Assembly (NCBI GenBank): GCA_944990035.1
Contig: CALYLX010000126.1
Span: 1,550,001 to 1,614,000 of the forward strand
Length of the DNA: 64,000 nt
DNA from: Clitopilus passeckerianus
Lineage: Eukaryota > Basidiomycota > Agaricomycetes > Agaricales > Entolomataceae
Reading direction: 5' to 3'
This document shows positions 23,598-36,711 of this stretch, piece after piece. Numbering within the stretch: position 1 is the first letter of the stretch; the number at the start of each line of letters is the position of its first letter. The notes below the pieces were generated by a model. The model did not search any database, had not been told where the DNA came from, and saw only the letters and a list, made by a program, of their open reading frames with translations. The translations under genes and the position numbers were made by a program.

Positions 23598-26493
23598 ATG
23601 GCCGTATCTCTCAAAGAGCTTGTAGACAACTGGCTTGCACTCGACAAGGTTCTTCACTGCGTTATGGCCAGCTTGATGCGGTCCTGATAACGCTTTGTAG
23701 AATGCCGAGACTAGACAAGAAGTGGAAGCTCTCTGGGAGTCTGGGAATACAGAAGAACTAGAGAGACGCATGAAGTAAGTTACTGCGATTGCTCTGCATT
23801 CACTGCAACTTGGATACTGAAATCAGGAACAGGTCCAGAATTCAATTCGGCACTGCTGGTAGGCCAGAGCAGCTTTTACCATTGGTAGGTCATACGTGCT
23901 CAACCTACGACAGGATTGCGAGGCAGGATGGAAGCGGGATGGGCTCGCATGAATGGTCAGTCTGGATGCTCGTATATTCGCCGACACTTCTTTCAACTTC
24001 GACTTTACATAGACTTGATCATCATCCAGGCCTCTCAAGTATAGTGCCCACCGTACTCCAACTTCCTGCACGATTATGAAATCTGACTGCAGGGTCTTTG
24101 TGAATATGTCCTGGAACACGTTCAAGGCGCAGCTTCCCGTGGTATCGTCGTCGGTCATGATCACAGGCATCACTCGGAGCACTGGGCGAGGTTGACCGCT
24201 GCGGTATTTGTCAATCGAGGCGTGAAAGCATATGTACTTCGTGGAATAGTCCACACTCCGATGTAAGGCCAGCTGAATTTCAACTTCAAGTGGCTCCCTT
24301 CATACTTACATCCTCGGTAGGGTGCCTTTCAGCGTTCGAACCCTGAATGCAGCCTGCGGCGTCATGATTACAGGTGATTTCTCGACCATGCTAATTGAAA
24401 GAACTGAGAGCTAAACAACACTGCCTCTAGCGAGCCACAACCCTAAGGTATAGCTTCATCATTCTCCTGGGACATATTAGTTCAAACCCCTTTACAGCAA
24501 GACAATGGCTATAAAGTACGTTACTGTATCCTGTAGCTCTGCGGTGGATGTACCCATGACACCTTCAAAGGTCTACTGGGAAAACGCAGTTCAGGTAAGC
24601 TCATTTGCTGGTGGTAACTGGTCCATCCTTATACTTACGGAATAAACAGATAATTGAGCCTCACGACAACGGAATCGCAGAATCAATAGACGCCAACCTT
24701 GAACCCAAGACATGGTCTACCGATAACCTCCTCGGATCTCCTCTCTGCCTTGACATGACGGACAAAATGAAGGACGAATACTTCCATTCAATCAGTTATC
24801 TAAGTGTTTCCCTGCAAGTCTGGCTTCATCCCCATCCGATTGTATGCTTACGATTGCAAACGCAGAGAAAAGAACCTTGCGTCCAAGGTCAAATTCGTCA
24901 ATACGTCTATGCACGGTGTTGGCGACCCTTTTGTGTCCAAGGCATTCGAGAATTGTAGATTACATCCGTATATACCGGTAAAGGAACAACAGGAACCCGA
25001 CCCAGAATTCCCAACTGTTAAATTCCCAAATCCCGAGGAAAAGGGTAGGCTTGTATTTCAATACTGAATATCGCGCTGAAGAATCACACCAGGTGCCCTG
25101 GTAAATGTCCCGAATTGTGTACTAGTTTCAGCCCTGAACCAAAAGTATCCAGGATCTCGCAATACAAACCGCCGAGAAAGAGAATGTCCAGTACATTCTG
25201 GCACAGGATCCAGACTCTGACCGATTTGCTGCTGCCCAGAAAGCTAGGTATTATATGCGCCTTTCCGTTCCTTTCATATCTTGATAGCGATTGTCCAGTG
25301 ACGGCAGATGGACTCAGCTCACCGGCGACCAGCTGGGCACTCTCTTTGCATATCGCGTGCTCCAACTATACAAGGAATCTGGGAAACCCCTTGATAAACT
25401 CGCGATGGTTGCATCTACTGTCAGCTCCAAAATGGTCGAGAAAATCGCCAAAGTGGAAGGGTTCAAGTTTAAGGAATGCTTGACAGGTCTGGTTTCGAAG
25501 ACGATTCGCTGAACATACGCTAAATTTCCTCGATCGAACAAAGGCTTCAAGTACATTGGAAACACTGCTCTGGACTTGGTTAAGGAGGGCTACGAGGTTC
25601 CTTTCGGGTACGAAGAGGCCATTGGATACATGTTTGGCTCCGAAGTGCGCGATAAAGATGGTGTTGCAGCCACGGTAATTCATCCCTTCCTATGAGGTCT
25701 CCGATCCTGATTTCCCTAGATAACATTTGCAGAGATGGTTGTCGCCCTCGATGAGAAAGGTAAGACGGCTTTAGACCTTCTTGCAGAGCTCTATGCTCGG
25801 TAAGTCTCTGTTAACCTTCCTCTGGCCTTCATCCCACTAAGTCTGGCAAAGATATGGATATTTCCAGGTTAGTTACTCCTTCGCCAAGATATATTATCTG
25901 GATTCTGACCCCCCTCGTAGACTAGCAACAGCTACTTCATCTGCACCGAGCCTGAAAAGATAGATGCTATTTTCTCCAAGCTCAGAACCTTCAATGTCCG
26001 TGCTCTCCCTGTATTGAAGATATTTTGCTTATTGTGGTTTCAGACGCTTGCAACACCGGACTCCCCCTACGAGCGTACCCAATCCATATTGCGGGGCTTG
26101 AGGTGACGAGCGTGATAGATCTGACGATAGGTTATGACAGCACAAACGCTCCAACTTTCCAGCCCACCCTTCCGCTCTCCTCTGGTCATATGATTCAGTT
26201 CAGAGCAGAGAACCGGGGGAATGGTACGAAGATTGTGTTGACCCTGAGGTATGTTTAAGAAACATTGACATTATACATACTAACAATCCTCTAGGACGAG
26301 CGGCACTGAGCCAAAGGTTAGTTTGTTAACTTTATCTATCACGGTTACTGACGCATAGCACGTTCAGATCAAGTATTATTTGGAAGGTAGTGGTGACAAT
26401 GCAGCTGAAGTATCAGCCCTTTTGCCACAGGTCGTCGAGGAGCTTGGCCAAGTCTGGATGGAAGCAGATAAACATAACCTTGGCCGACCTTAG
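23598..26493 (+). CDS. Phosphoglucomutase/phosphopentomutase, PGM2 type
   Basis: An alpha-D-phosphohexomutase family enzyme interconverting sugar 1- and 6-phosphates (or pentose 1- and 5-phosphates in the PGM2 branch). FGTAGLRGRMEAGWARMN is the N-terminal signature. The phospho-serine loop TASHNPK is assembled across introns. The metal loop is ILAQDPDSDRFAAAQ. The sugar-binding loop reads PFGYEEAIGYMFGSEV and the phosphate-binding loop LTLRTSGTEPKIKYYLEG. About 600 residues spread over more than ten exons. The EEAIG form of the sugar loop favours the PGM2/PGM3 branch over classical PGM1. A possible one-base slip lies at the C5 run 26063-26067. Confidence 0.88.
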
Positions 26494-26581
26494 GTGCTGT
26501 CTCATAAACCCAAGTTTCATTGGCATTCATCGATTCGAAGACGTTATAATACTAGAAGTACACGGGAAATCTAGTATTACC

Positions 26582-28556
26582 TCAAGTCGATCTTGATTTA
26601 CGCTGAGATTCCAATGCCTTCGCCTTCTCCCAGATGTCTACCGTGATAGTCGGCTTGTGGTAGGACAATGCAATCAACCTAGTGAAAGTGCTCAGCACCT
26701 TAAATAACCACACTATCAGGCGTCGTACCTTGCTATGATCATTGTTTGTATCAAATCATCCGAAGTGACCGCCTGGGGCCCGCTGATGACTTCCGCTCAT
26801 TTACGAAGTCGGTTTGTATGAACTGTGCGAGGTCATAAGTATTAAATGTATTCGCCTTGAGCTAGTTATCATACCTCAGCGGTTTGATCATCGACGCGGA
26901 CTTCTCCCACTTTTGCTCCACCTACCAGTGCACGGAATAGTTCGAGATCGTTTTGAGTGGGCAATTTGACTATTTCGTCAGGTTTATAGAAGTCAAATTC
27001 CTCTATTTTCATCTCGAGGGGACAGTTCATGGTGGTCTGCATGCAATAATGCTTGAGTCACAAGCTGAAAAGGTATATACAAGTATCATATACCTTGAAG
27101 AACGTGCTTTTTCTCCCTTCAGTCAGCACCAAGAAAGAGATGTCCGTCTGGAAGGAAAACCGGCTGAACGGGAACACGTAGTCCAGAGTTTGACCAGTCA
27201 TTGTCTCTTGAACAGCTTGAAGATTCGAGACACCTCGTTCAGATATATTGCCTTCGGTGACCCCACCCTCAGTTATCAAAGCGACGCTACCAGCGGGAAG
27301 CTGGAGCCATCCTGAGTGTAGGTCTTCATTCTCTGATCGGGGTGAAAAGTTGGTCTTGTTCAAAGTCTCCAGAGATAGTGGGATATCGACGACCATAGGT
27401 AGAAGCTGCCCAAGAACGAAAGACAGGGCCGGAGGTGTAGGCTTCCTGGAGTTGCCCTCCTGCTCTGAGGAGGGAAAGTGGGTTATTGTCAGTGTAGGCG
27501 GAAGGATAGGCGGCGTCCGTGAATGGCTATAGATGCTATTTAGCCCTGGGATCTATTTAATATTTTGGAGGACTGACACTCTGGCAATAGCGCATAATAA
27601 CACTAACTCGGCCGCATTATGATCGCCTGCAAGAGACTCGTCAGCGATCCAGGCGATGAGATCGTTTCTTGTCTTTTCTACGTCGATACTGGCGGCGAGA
27701 GGAAACTCTTGAGGCACAATTGTTGGAGGGAGGGCCCGACAGAATAGCACGTGCACAGTCGGAACGATGTTTGGAGAGTCAGACTCCAAGTCACCATAAA
27801 ATCTAGGTTACGGTCCGAGTCAGCGTCGATGAGGCAGAGCCAACGGTTTCTGAGGACTGACTGCTCAAACGTGAGTATACCGACGAAATTGACCAAATCG
27901 GTTGCCTTGTAGGGATCCGTATCTCTTCTGTTCTCGTATATCTGTGAAAAGTGTTAATCCTTGAACGAGATGGGAAATTTGCTTCTGACAGACTTTTACT
28001 TGGATGCCTACGTGTGGCGCGTCCGGGATGGGATATTTCTCGGCGTGTGTTACTTTTGGGACTGTCGATGATTCTGGCAATAGATCCTTCAGTGCCAAAT
28101 TACACCAGCTAGTTTCGCCGGGTATGGATGTTGCCCAGACCACTGCACATTCTCTGAGATCTCCGTAGCTTATTGCTTGATCTGTATTGGTTTCATCTGC
28201 ACCAAGACCCCAGCCGCCGCATTTGTTAGCTGTTCGCCGAGCAAGATACATCTCCGGAGATGGTGAAGTATCCTGTATCATTGCATTGAAACGGACTAGA
28301 GCGCCATCTTTGTGAGATTCCGGGGGATTGCTTCGTCCGAGCAAAGGGATCTAACAGTGCCGTTTCAATAATCAAATATGACATTAGTGAAGAGGTCCAA
28401 GCTGACTTCCTTGAGCTTCTGCTGAGATCCAAATACATTCGAGAAATGGTTCGACACCTTCGCTGGGAAATCGTCCAAAGGCTCTCCAGGATCGTAGAGT
28501 TCGAGGAGGGCGGCCGTTGGATTTGCGAGCGCGTCGGCGAGGAGAGACGAAACCAT
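26582..28556 (-). CDS. MCMBP: Mini-chromosome maintenance complex-binding protein
   Basis: Binds MCM2-7 and helps its assembly and unloading during DNA replication. The N-terminal part has VRFNAMIQDTSPSPEMYLA. The C-terminal half has GVSNLQAVQETMTGQTLDYVF, then FPFSRFSFQTDISFLVLTEG and RKSTFFK, which are diagnostic. The end reads MIIARLIALSYHKPTITVD after an intron, then stops at 26582. The exon before it switches frame at the G4 run 26775-26778; one more base restores DFVNERK...AVTSDDL. About 560 residues. It is divergent from the CDC50 gene with a 99-bp gap, and convergent with the phosphomutase. Confidence 0.87.
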
Positions 28557-28655
28557 GATCAAACGGCTTACGTAAGGAAAAGCGATGACACTTACGGACT
28601 TTGGTCATCTCTCAGTCTCTTCCACCAACGACGACCATCCACAGCAGCGACGAAA

Positions 28656-30064
28656 ATGGCCATCTTCAGTCGCAAGAAGAAGAACGACGATGACAGCGGC
28701 GAGAACAAGAAGGAGAAGGGAGCTTGGAGACGACCAGCAAGTACGTTTTCACGGCGTTCCTCAATTAGCACGTTTACCTGACCGCAATACTAGATACTGC
28801 CTTCAAGCAACAGCGACTGAAGGCATGGCAGCCTATTTTGACACCGAAAACCGTGCTTCCGACTTTCTTCATCATCGGAATAATATTCGCGCCAATTGGA
28901 GGTCTTCTCATCTGGGGTTCTTCAATGGTCTCTGAGATGACATTCGACTACTCTGAATGCGAAAAGCTCTCGCCTTCACCACCTGATGGGGCCCTCAGCT
29001 TCACGGACATGCCTTCAAATAAGTTCTCGTATAATATGCGCGCCGCTGATGCGAGTGCACGACCCGCTACGCCTCGTTACGCCTACATTGACAATACCGA
29101 CAACTCGACGGTCATGGACGTATCATCAAAACGACAGTGTATCGTGGAATTTGAAGTTCCCGCTGATTTGGAAAACAGTGTCTTCTTCTATTACAAACTC
29201 ACTAACTTCTACCAAAACCACCGCCGATATGTCAAAAGCTTAAATTCCGATCAACTCAAGGGCGAGGAAGTTAGCTTGAAGACGTTGAGGGACAGTGACT
29301 GTAAACCACTCGCCGTCATTGACGAGAAGGAAGTGTACCCATGCGGTCTTATCGCTAATTCTATCTTTAATGGTAAGGCTGTCTATACCACAATCCATTC
29401 TTCACATTCTCATTCGGGCTGCAGATACCTTCTCAAACCCCGTTTTGCAAAACCCTCCCGGCGGTGGCTCAGAACAGACTTACGAATTTTCAAGCAAAGG
29501 CATTGCTTGGCCAGGGGAAGCCAAGAAATACTCAGACAAGCCCAGACATGACCTCTCCACCCTTGTACCACCTCCAAACTGGGCTCTCCGATACCCCAAC
29601 AACTACACCGAGGATAACCCACCGCCCAAGCTCAACGAAGACGAGCACTTCCAGAACTGGATGAGAGTAGCTGGATTGCCCACTTTCACCAAACTATACG
29701 GTCGAAATGATTCGCAGAATATGGCGAAGGGTACATATCGTGTTGTTATTGGATTGAGTAAGTTTGGCGTACTCACTGCAGCTGATATTAGAGCTGACTT
29801 CCTGCCAGATTTCCCAGTTCTCCCGTATAAGGGCACCAAGTCATTTGTAATTTCTACTGTGTCATGGATAGGCGGAAAGAACCCGTTCCTAGGATGGGCA
29901 TACGTTGCCGCGGCATCAGTCTTTGTCCTCCTTGCAGTGCTGGGCACCATCCGACATCTTGTTAAGCCAAGGTTCGCATTATATTTACTGGTTAAATATG
30001 ACCCACTGATTGGAGGATCAACAGACGCCTCGGCGATATGTCGCTGTTGTCGTGGAATCGTTAG
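28656..30064 (+). CDS. CDC50/LEM3-family P4-ATPase (flippase) subunit
   Basis: Partner of P4-ATPases that move phospholipids to the cytosolic leaflet. The cytosolic N-terminus is Lys-rich, followed by FKQQRLKAWQPILTPKTVLP and the first membrane helix. The extracellular loop contains FDYSECE, YYKLTNFYQNHRRYVKS, the Cys pair DSDCK...VYPCGLIANSIFND, and the GIAWPGE and NWMRVAGLPTFTKLYGR motifs. The second helix follows SWIGGKNPFLGWAYVAAAS. The last exon encodes RRLGDMSLLSWNR. About 400 residues, five introns. Paralogue identity (CDC50, LEM3 or CRF1) cannot be told. Confidence 0.93.
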
Positions 30065-30151
30065 GCGAGGGTTGGATGTGGACATATGTAGATCTACTTT
30101 TAACTTATTGGACCGATGCTATGCCATCCCTTCTAATGTTCTACGCTATAC

Positions 30152-31502
30152 TCAGCTTTCAGAAGCTTGGGTCGTTGTTACATGTTCCGAACTAGGTGTG
30201 AAGCCAATGCCGTCGCAACGAATGATAGTATGCCCAGAGGGTTCTACCTCAACCTCAAATTTGGCATCCGTAAGTTGTTGAGCGACCCATATGGCAGTCC
30301 TGGTAAGAAATGAGTATGATATCGTGTATTGGCCATGTGGAAACGGCATACTTTGTATGTAGCTCAAGATCTCCCTTTCCGCATCTGAGTGCTGATTTCC
30401 CATGAGCAAGAGCCATGAAAATAATAACTTGGTCTTGTAGCCACTGTTCTAAGGTCAGCAAAGCTTGGAACTCTGGACATCGCTTGAGCTGACCTCGTCT
30501 ACGCATCCGTCTGCCTCTAAGCCTCGCAACAACTCGTTCGCAGCTTCCTCGCCTATATCGACTGGCTTCAGCCGTTTCTCCCCAACAGCGCTACCTCCAA
30601 TGATTCCACCTCCTTCTAACTCAGCCCAAAGCACAATCCCGCTTCCTGCACCCTTTGTCAATTCGTTCTCCTGTCGGTCCCACCGGATGTCAATCTTCAC
30701 AGGTGGGCCCTCAGGTTGAAGTCGGGACAACTCTCCCTCCAAGTGTTTACGAGCACCCTTCATCATATCCCTCCCGACACTGTTGGGCAACTTAGCGAAG
30801 TGAGCAATCCCAGATATTGACTTAATGCGGCCTCGCTCCAGCAACTGTATGCCATGCAATCGGTTTGGTTCGCCCTCACCGTTGGGATTGTTGGTACAGA
30901 ATGGTGTGACGCCCACGCGGACTTCGCCTCCTCCCTTTGGAAAGTATCCTCTCTTGATAATCTCAAGCTCTAGTCCGTCAAGCCCAAAGTGCCGTTTCAT
31001 GAAAGGTAGAAAGACATGCTGCGCGTAGTCGATTTGCGGGGCCTTTGAAGCATTCGTTCCGCCTAGCAATGTGAGGGTGGTTGGAGCTACGGGTGTGGGG
31101 GAGAACAAGAGAATAGGAAGTGCAACTTGAAGGAGAAGAGTGGTAGAACCCGCAGTAATCGTGTCTGCCTTATATTCTTTTGACAGGGCTATTTGGCCTG
31201 GTTGGAAGTCAATCTCTGTAGAACCAGTAGTTGCTCCGGTCAACTGTGCAGAGCATATTTCAGCTGCCAACTCCAATCCTATGAAAATAATATCAGCTTG
31301 AAACAAAGCCCGTGCAGAGAAAAGTCCTCTGACCCGTCCTGTGTTGGTTCTTCAATCCAGGAGGTGTTCTGCCGTTCCGAATCTTGTGGATGGAAATGGG
31401 ATTTCCTAGAAGAGCAGACAGGGATATAGAATTTCGAAGAATTTGGCCTCCTCCTTCCAGAGTGCTGCCGTCGATCAGCGTATTTGACGGTGAGGCGGAC
31501 AT
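30152..31502 (-). CDS. RNA 3'-terminal phosphate cyclase
   Basis: Converts RNA 3'-phosphate to a 2',3'-cyclic phosphate through an adenylated histidine. [17 protein letters not shown] near the start is the family signature, then [18 protein letters not shown]. The middle has [14 protein letters not shown], and [17 protein letters not shown] follows. The catalytic region resembles [14 protein letters not shown]...ALRCG, and the chain ends [11 protein letters not shown] plus a short tail. About 390 residues. The ATG at 31502 starts two residues from the conserved core. An in-frame ATG at 31634 would add 44 basic residues. Whether it is RtcA-type or the cyclase-like RCL1 needs the catalytic His; the GGGQ core and length favour RtcA. 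Confidence 0.85.
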
Positions 31503-31634
31503 GGCTTTAGACGTTGTGGTGGGTCCATAATGCTGTCGGTGCTGAAATATACGGTGCAGTTTCAACTCGCCACCTCGGAAGCGAGTCTGACTGAAGCTGT
31601 GCGAAGGCAACGCACCTGCCACCCTCCGCATCAT

Positions 31635-31964
31635 AATGACTTATGGACGATGCTGGAGTTCCTTGACGACGTTATTACGCCCATTGAGTCATGAAGAGTT
31701 GGGACAGGGTCAGGTAATCTAATTGCAGTAGGCGCTCGATGTGTGAATGCAAACGATATGAAAAATTAGATTGGGGAATGAGTGACAGTGAAAGTGTGTA
31801 TATCCAAGAATGGGTACATATATCTCATGAGTATCTAGAGAATGCAATGGGTATATGCTGGTGTATCATCTGAGCAAGTGTGAGAGAAGAGGAAAGACGG
31901 AGAGAAGAATGTAGTTATCATCTTTGTAACGTACGACTGGTCTTATCATGAGGTCAGTCAGATT
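31635..31964. other. Intergenic, 330 bp
   Basis: Upstream of the cyclase gene and downstream of the HOOK stop. AT-rich with TATA-like strings around 31800; no gene seen. Confidence 0.45.
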
Positions 31965-34900
31965 TCAGGACTCTAGAGATGACCTACTCGCCTTTTTGCG
32001 TTGCATGGCCAACCAGCTCATGGGTTCCATCGACGAAGAGCCGAGATGGCTTCGCATTGTCCGCGTGCTCATCTCATGTATCGCCCCAAGCATGATTTCT
32101 TGCTCGCGTTTATACCGAGCGGTCAGGTTTACAAGGAGTTGCTGGAACGTGTGTCAGAATCTCAGGCGTTCTTCAAGTATATGCTTTTACATACCTTCTG
32201 TCGAGAAATTTCTTCTTCCAGCGTTTTGATCTCGGTACGGAACTGAGCTTCTGCTTCTTCCGCCATCCTCTGTGTAGGAGATTAGATCAGGTCTTTTGGG
32301 TTTTATCAGTAAACGCACAGGTGTAGAGGCATGTTCCTTCTTGAACAACTTGTCCTGCTCCTTGATGAACTGCATGCAAAACGTTAACTAGGCAACAGTG
32401 ATACTTCATGGAATTAACCGACCTGCTTTGCCTTCGTCAGCTTCTCTTGCGTACTCTTGCTCGACTCCTTAAGAAGTAGGTTCTCTTCATGAAGCGCAAG
32501 TAACCGTGCTTTGATGTCTTCAGGCAAGTCTTTGCCAGATAATGACGCACGCAGATCACTGAGCTTGAATCAGCAACTTCTCTGTTTTCATGAACACAAC
32601 GAACGAACCCAAAGTCTCGCTCTCTCTGGAGCATCCTCTCCCTGTGACCAATGCCCTCAGATTGAAGTGATACTTTCTCCAGCAACAAACCGTTGATTTG
32701 TTCGAGTTGCATGCGGTTCTTATCCGAAAGCTCCCTGTTCTGATTCCTCAGTTTCTCAACGGCAGTCTCGAGGCCCGCCTTGTCCTCGTTGACGGACTCT
32801 CGCAAGGTAGCAAGGATATCCAACTGATCTCTATTCACGAGATTCACTAGAGGACAATCGTCAGGTAGATGCAGCCCAGATCAACAATCAAAACTTACAA
32901 TCAGACTTGGCGATAGTTAGCTCTTTCTCTTGAGCCTCGAATTTCACCTCAAGTTCGGTATGGCTCTTCTGGAGAGACTCAAGTTGTTCTATTGACTCGT
33001 TCAACCTCTGACGAAGAGCTATAGCGGCTTCAGGGCTTGCAGAATGGTGTCAGCACGAGGGTGAACTGCAGGATGAAAAGGGAAATTGGACATACCCATC
33101 CCCCACCGCTTTCCCACTCCTGATCTCCTCCAAGTCTCTCTGCAGCACCAATTTCTCCCGGTGAGTTGCAAGGTAATCGCTCTCATACCTCGCCTTCATC
33201 CTATTGGCATCCTCCAGGAGGTTTTCTAGAACCAGAATTCTACTGGCGTCGGCTTCGTTCTTCCGTACGCCTTCCAGCTCTCTCTTCAGCCGCCGAATTT
33301 GAAGTTTCAAATCAGTCATGGTGGTGCCAGAAATAGCGTCATCGAGCTCCCCGCCCAGCCCCATGTCTGCATGATCATCCTCCCTATCATCCTGGTTAGC
33401 ATCACCGTCAGCGGGACTTGTGAGCTCCTCCAGCGTCATGTCGTCGGCGCGAGATTGAGCCTCGGCGGCTTCGGCCACCGGCTTGGATGGTCTTGCAGGG
33501 CGACCGCTAGTTAGTTCGAGTTCGCGTACGCGTTCCTGGTACAGCTCCAACGTTTCATTGTCCCGTGCTCGCTCGGCTTGGGCAATCTTGAGCTTGTTCT
33601 GAGTTGACTGGAGCTCAAACTTGAGGGCATCAATCTCTTGTGAACGTGAGAATTTTTGGTCTCAAGCTCGGCAATCTGGTTCTTGTATGATTCCATTAAG
33701 GGCTTGAAGGCAGCAATCTTGCGATATTCTTCCTCAAGGGAAGCATTCTTGTCTACGAGATCGGCATTCTGCTTCTCCAGAGCCTATCTCTGGTCAGCAT
33801 GATGCGGCATTAGACGCTCAGAACGAAGTACCTTGACATGCTGACGTAGATCTGCACCCTCTTGGAGCTTCTTCTTGTATTTCTCCATTACATTTTCGGT
33901 CTTTTGGAGCTTGTCAGCTGCATGACGGTACCTACAGTTCCACGTTAGCGAAATGTCCACATGCAAACGCCACCAAATACCTACTCGTCAACCTGATCCT
34001 TCAGCTTGGCAGCGAGGTCGGCCTTTTCCTGGAGATCGTTGACTTTCTTCTCTAAATCCCCAACCAGATTTGTATTTTTTTCCAATTCGGCTTCGGTCAT
34101 GGCAAGGTTGTCCTCGCTTTTCTGGCTAATAACCCGAATGTTCAGATGATGTACAGAGATTGTCAGGAACGCACTTACAGCTCCGTCCGCAACCTCTCGA
34201 TTTCGCCCTCATTGAGGCGTCACTCTTGTCGCTCCTTCTGATATCAATCTCTCTTTGGACATCTCTAAGCCGAGATAGAGCATCGTCCTTTTCATGTGCG
34301 GCATCATCGTAGTTATTCTGCAGTGCTCGATGTTCTTCGAGGAGTTGCTCATACGCCTTCTGGAGCGTCTCTTTCTCGGTAAAGACTTGGCTACGTTCAG
34401 ATTGAATGCGGTAGTACTGGTCGTCCCTGAAACTCGCATTTCAGAGACCAAATACTATGCGATATGTTATAAAGACGAACTCTGCCATGCTAGAGTCTGC
34501 AGCGTCCTGATCAGCCTCCGGGGCGCTGATTCTGGCCATGACCTGAAGAATATGAAAAGGGGTAGAAATTCTAGAGGTGTTGCCACATACCTGTTCAATA
34601 GCCTTCATGAGATGGTGTTGATCGGTCTCATTTAACCCTTGAATCTTGTTGATAAACTGTGCGTTCCCTTCGCATTGCACGCCTATAGCGATGGCCAATC
34701 GACATAAAATGAGTGTAGCGGATAAGTTGTAGGTCTTCGCAATGGATTGTAGATCTGGCACGTCCAAGAAAGCCGTCGGTTTGTGAAGGATATCGGTAAA
34801 GTATTGGGTCATCAACCGATAGAGTCGCTTCAGAGAGTTGAAACGCAAGACCCAGTTATCCGCACCCTGGCCCATCGGTCGAGTAGAAGGTTTCCTGAAG

Positions 34901-35108
34901 TAATCTTCATCTCTAAACGCGCGTTAATAGGTCAGATAGGATGGTTCCTGGGTAAACATGTTGGTACGCACACCAACGAAAGGACCTCAAAGAACGCTAG
35001 GCCATCACTGAGGTCTGAAGCTTGTGAGACCGATTTGGACAACTCAAAAGTCGCAAAGAAGTTCAGAAAAGCTTCAAGTTCCCTACTAGCTTGTAGAGAA
35101 TCGGCCAT
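31965..35108 (-). CDS. HOOK-family dynein adaptor / microtubule-binding protein
   Basis: Links cargo such as early endosomes to dynein. The N-terminal Hook domain reads FLNFFATFELSK, DGLAFFEVLSLV and NWVLRFNSLKRLYRLM, followed by TLILCRLAIAIGVQCE. Long heptad coiled coils follow, including LYQERVRELEL and RMKARYESDYLATHREK. The conserved tail region LTARYKREQEIMLGAIH is followed by EPMSWLAMQRKKAS. About 870 residues over more than ten exons. At 33653-33657 (+ strand T run) the frame must gain one base to pass from AELETK into EIDALKFELQ; otherwise a premature stop follows. I regard this as a sequence error. Confidence 0.9.
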
Positions 35109-35307
35109 GATGGCGACGGCTGAGCACAGTGCATGAATTGGCTGCTGCTAAGATGCGTATTTGGCGCTGAGCCCAAACGGGCAACGTGACGCGTCACGTC
35201 ACCACCCATTCATTAATTTGGCATTTCCTGTCAAGTCGGGTCCGACATTGAAGAAATTCAGAATGATAGATTCTGCCTTGATAATACAGTAATACATCTT
35301 TCTAAGC

Positions 35308-36633
35308 TCAGAACCTCATTGGTTGGCGAGAACCAACATGTATAGCTTTCGAGGGTCGCCCCCTGGAGTCCACTGAGAGAACCTGGATACCATTGGCAAT
35401 AATATCGAGTTTCCTTTTCTTGGTGGTTGGTGCTGGTAACCCCCAGTCCGATGAGAATCCAGGTTTGGGCATCCCTTGCTTCACAAAGAAGCGAGGGCTT
35501 GGTTGGGGGCTGCTGGTATCTTGAGGCTTCCGCCGTGTAGACACAGGACTGTTTGCCTCATAGTCATACGGATCGTCATTTTCTTGGTCCTCCTTAATTG
35601 GCCAAGTTAGAATGAACAGATCACGCCAACAAGATGTACTTACTCCTGCAGACTCTACAATGGTCAAGTCCGCACTTTCTGCTGCCTGCAACTTCTCTTC
35701 TTGCTCACGTAACTTTCGAGTAAGCGCATTCACTTCATTTCTTAGGTTCTTGATCTTCTCTTCGTTCTCGATTTGCTGAAACGATTATGCGTTCTTTAGT
35801 AACCAAGTTAGCCGCGTCAATGGCAGGCGCACCTTAACAGAATGTTTCTTGAGTTGCTTTCTCTGAGTCTGTATCCGATCCCCCTGCTCTACATTGATGC
35901 CAGACAGAGTCTGTACCTCCTGACGTAGCCGCTCTATTGTTTGTGTCGAAGCCTCTGCTGTATCTAACGCAACATCGTATTCTGCTCCTACCCGAGCAAG
36001 GTTGGCCCGGGCAGCAGAAAGATCTCTCTCAAGGGCGGCAACACGTCGGATGGCAGTTTGGCCCCGTTTGAGTTCATTCTGGCGATCTGCCTTCAAAGCT
36101 GAGATTTCTTTTGATTGTAGTTGAAGTTTCTCAAAGGTGGGTATTATCCTGTCTTTGAAGTCATTGACTGCTTGCATGATGTTTGCCTGAGAGCAGTATA
36201 AGGAGGCGTGGGGAGTAACAAATCATAAAAACTCACTACAAGCCGTTCACCCTCCGGATCCAACTCCTGAGCCACCCTTTTCAACCTCTTCGCTGCGTTC
36301 ATGACACTGACGAGTGGGGTGTCGCCATTCATCTTCCCTAGTCCCTCGACTATAGCCTCTGCTGCATCTTCCCGGTCATCTTTCGGGACAAATATCGGGA
36401 AGAGCTGGAAAATGTCTGTTCGCTGGAATCCTACACGGCAGGCTGGACATTGTGAATTCCGACCATTTCGTCTGAAGATTTCATCGATACAAGTAAAGCA
36501 GTAGCTGTGACCTGTAAACTATCAGCACACCATCTCGTGCTGAGTACTTATACTCACCGCAGTGAAGAATACGACAGGCATCAGGCTTGTGGTCAATCAG
36601 GCAAACAGCGCAATGTATATAAACCGAATGCAT
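35308..36633 (-). CDS. TRAIP-like RING-finger coiled-coil protein
   Basis: Probable E3 ubiquitin ligase. The first 50 residues form a C3HC4 RING: CAVCLIDHKPDACRILHCG joined by a short intron to HSYCFTCIDEI, then CPACR. A long coiled coil follows (AIRRVAALERDLSAARANLA to NEEKIKNLRNEVNALTRKL). The C-terminal third is disordered and Pro/Ser-rich with KKRKLD, a possible nuclear signal, and ends SRQPMRF. RING plus coiled coil at about 370 residues resembles TRAIP, which works at replication and DNA-crosslink repair; the assignment beyond RING/coiled coil is an inference. Its start is 78 bp from the VPS25 stop. Confidence 0.78.
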
Positions 36634-36711
36634 GGTGGTGGCAGTAATGATACACGATTCTAAAAATAGAGGGCTGTAAACCGCGTTCGATCACGTGATC
36701 GTCCCATATCT

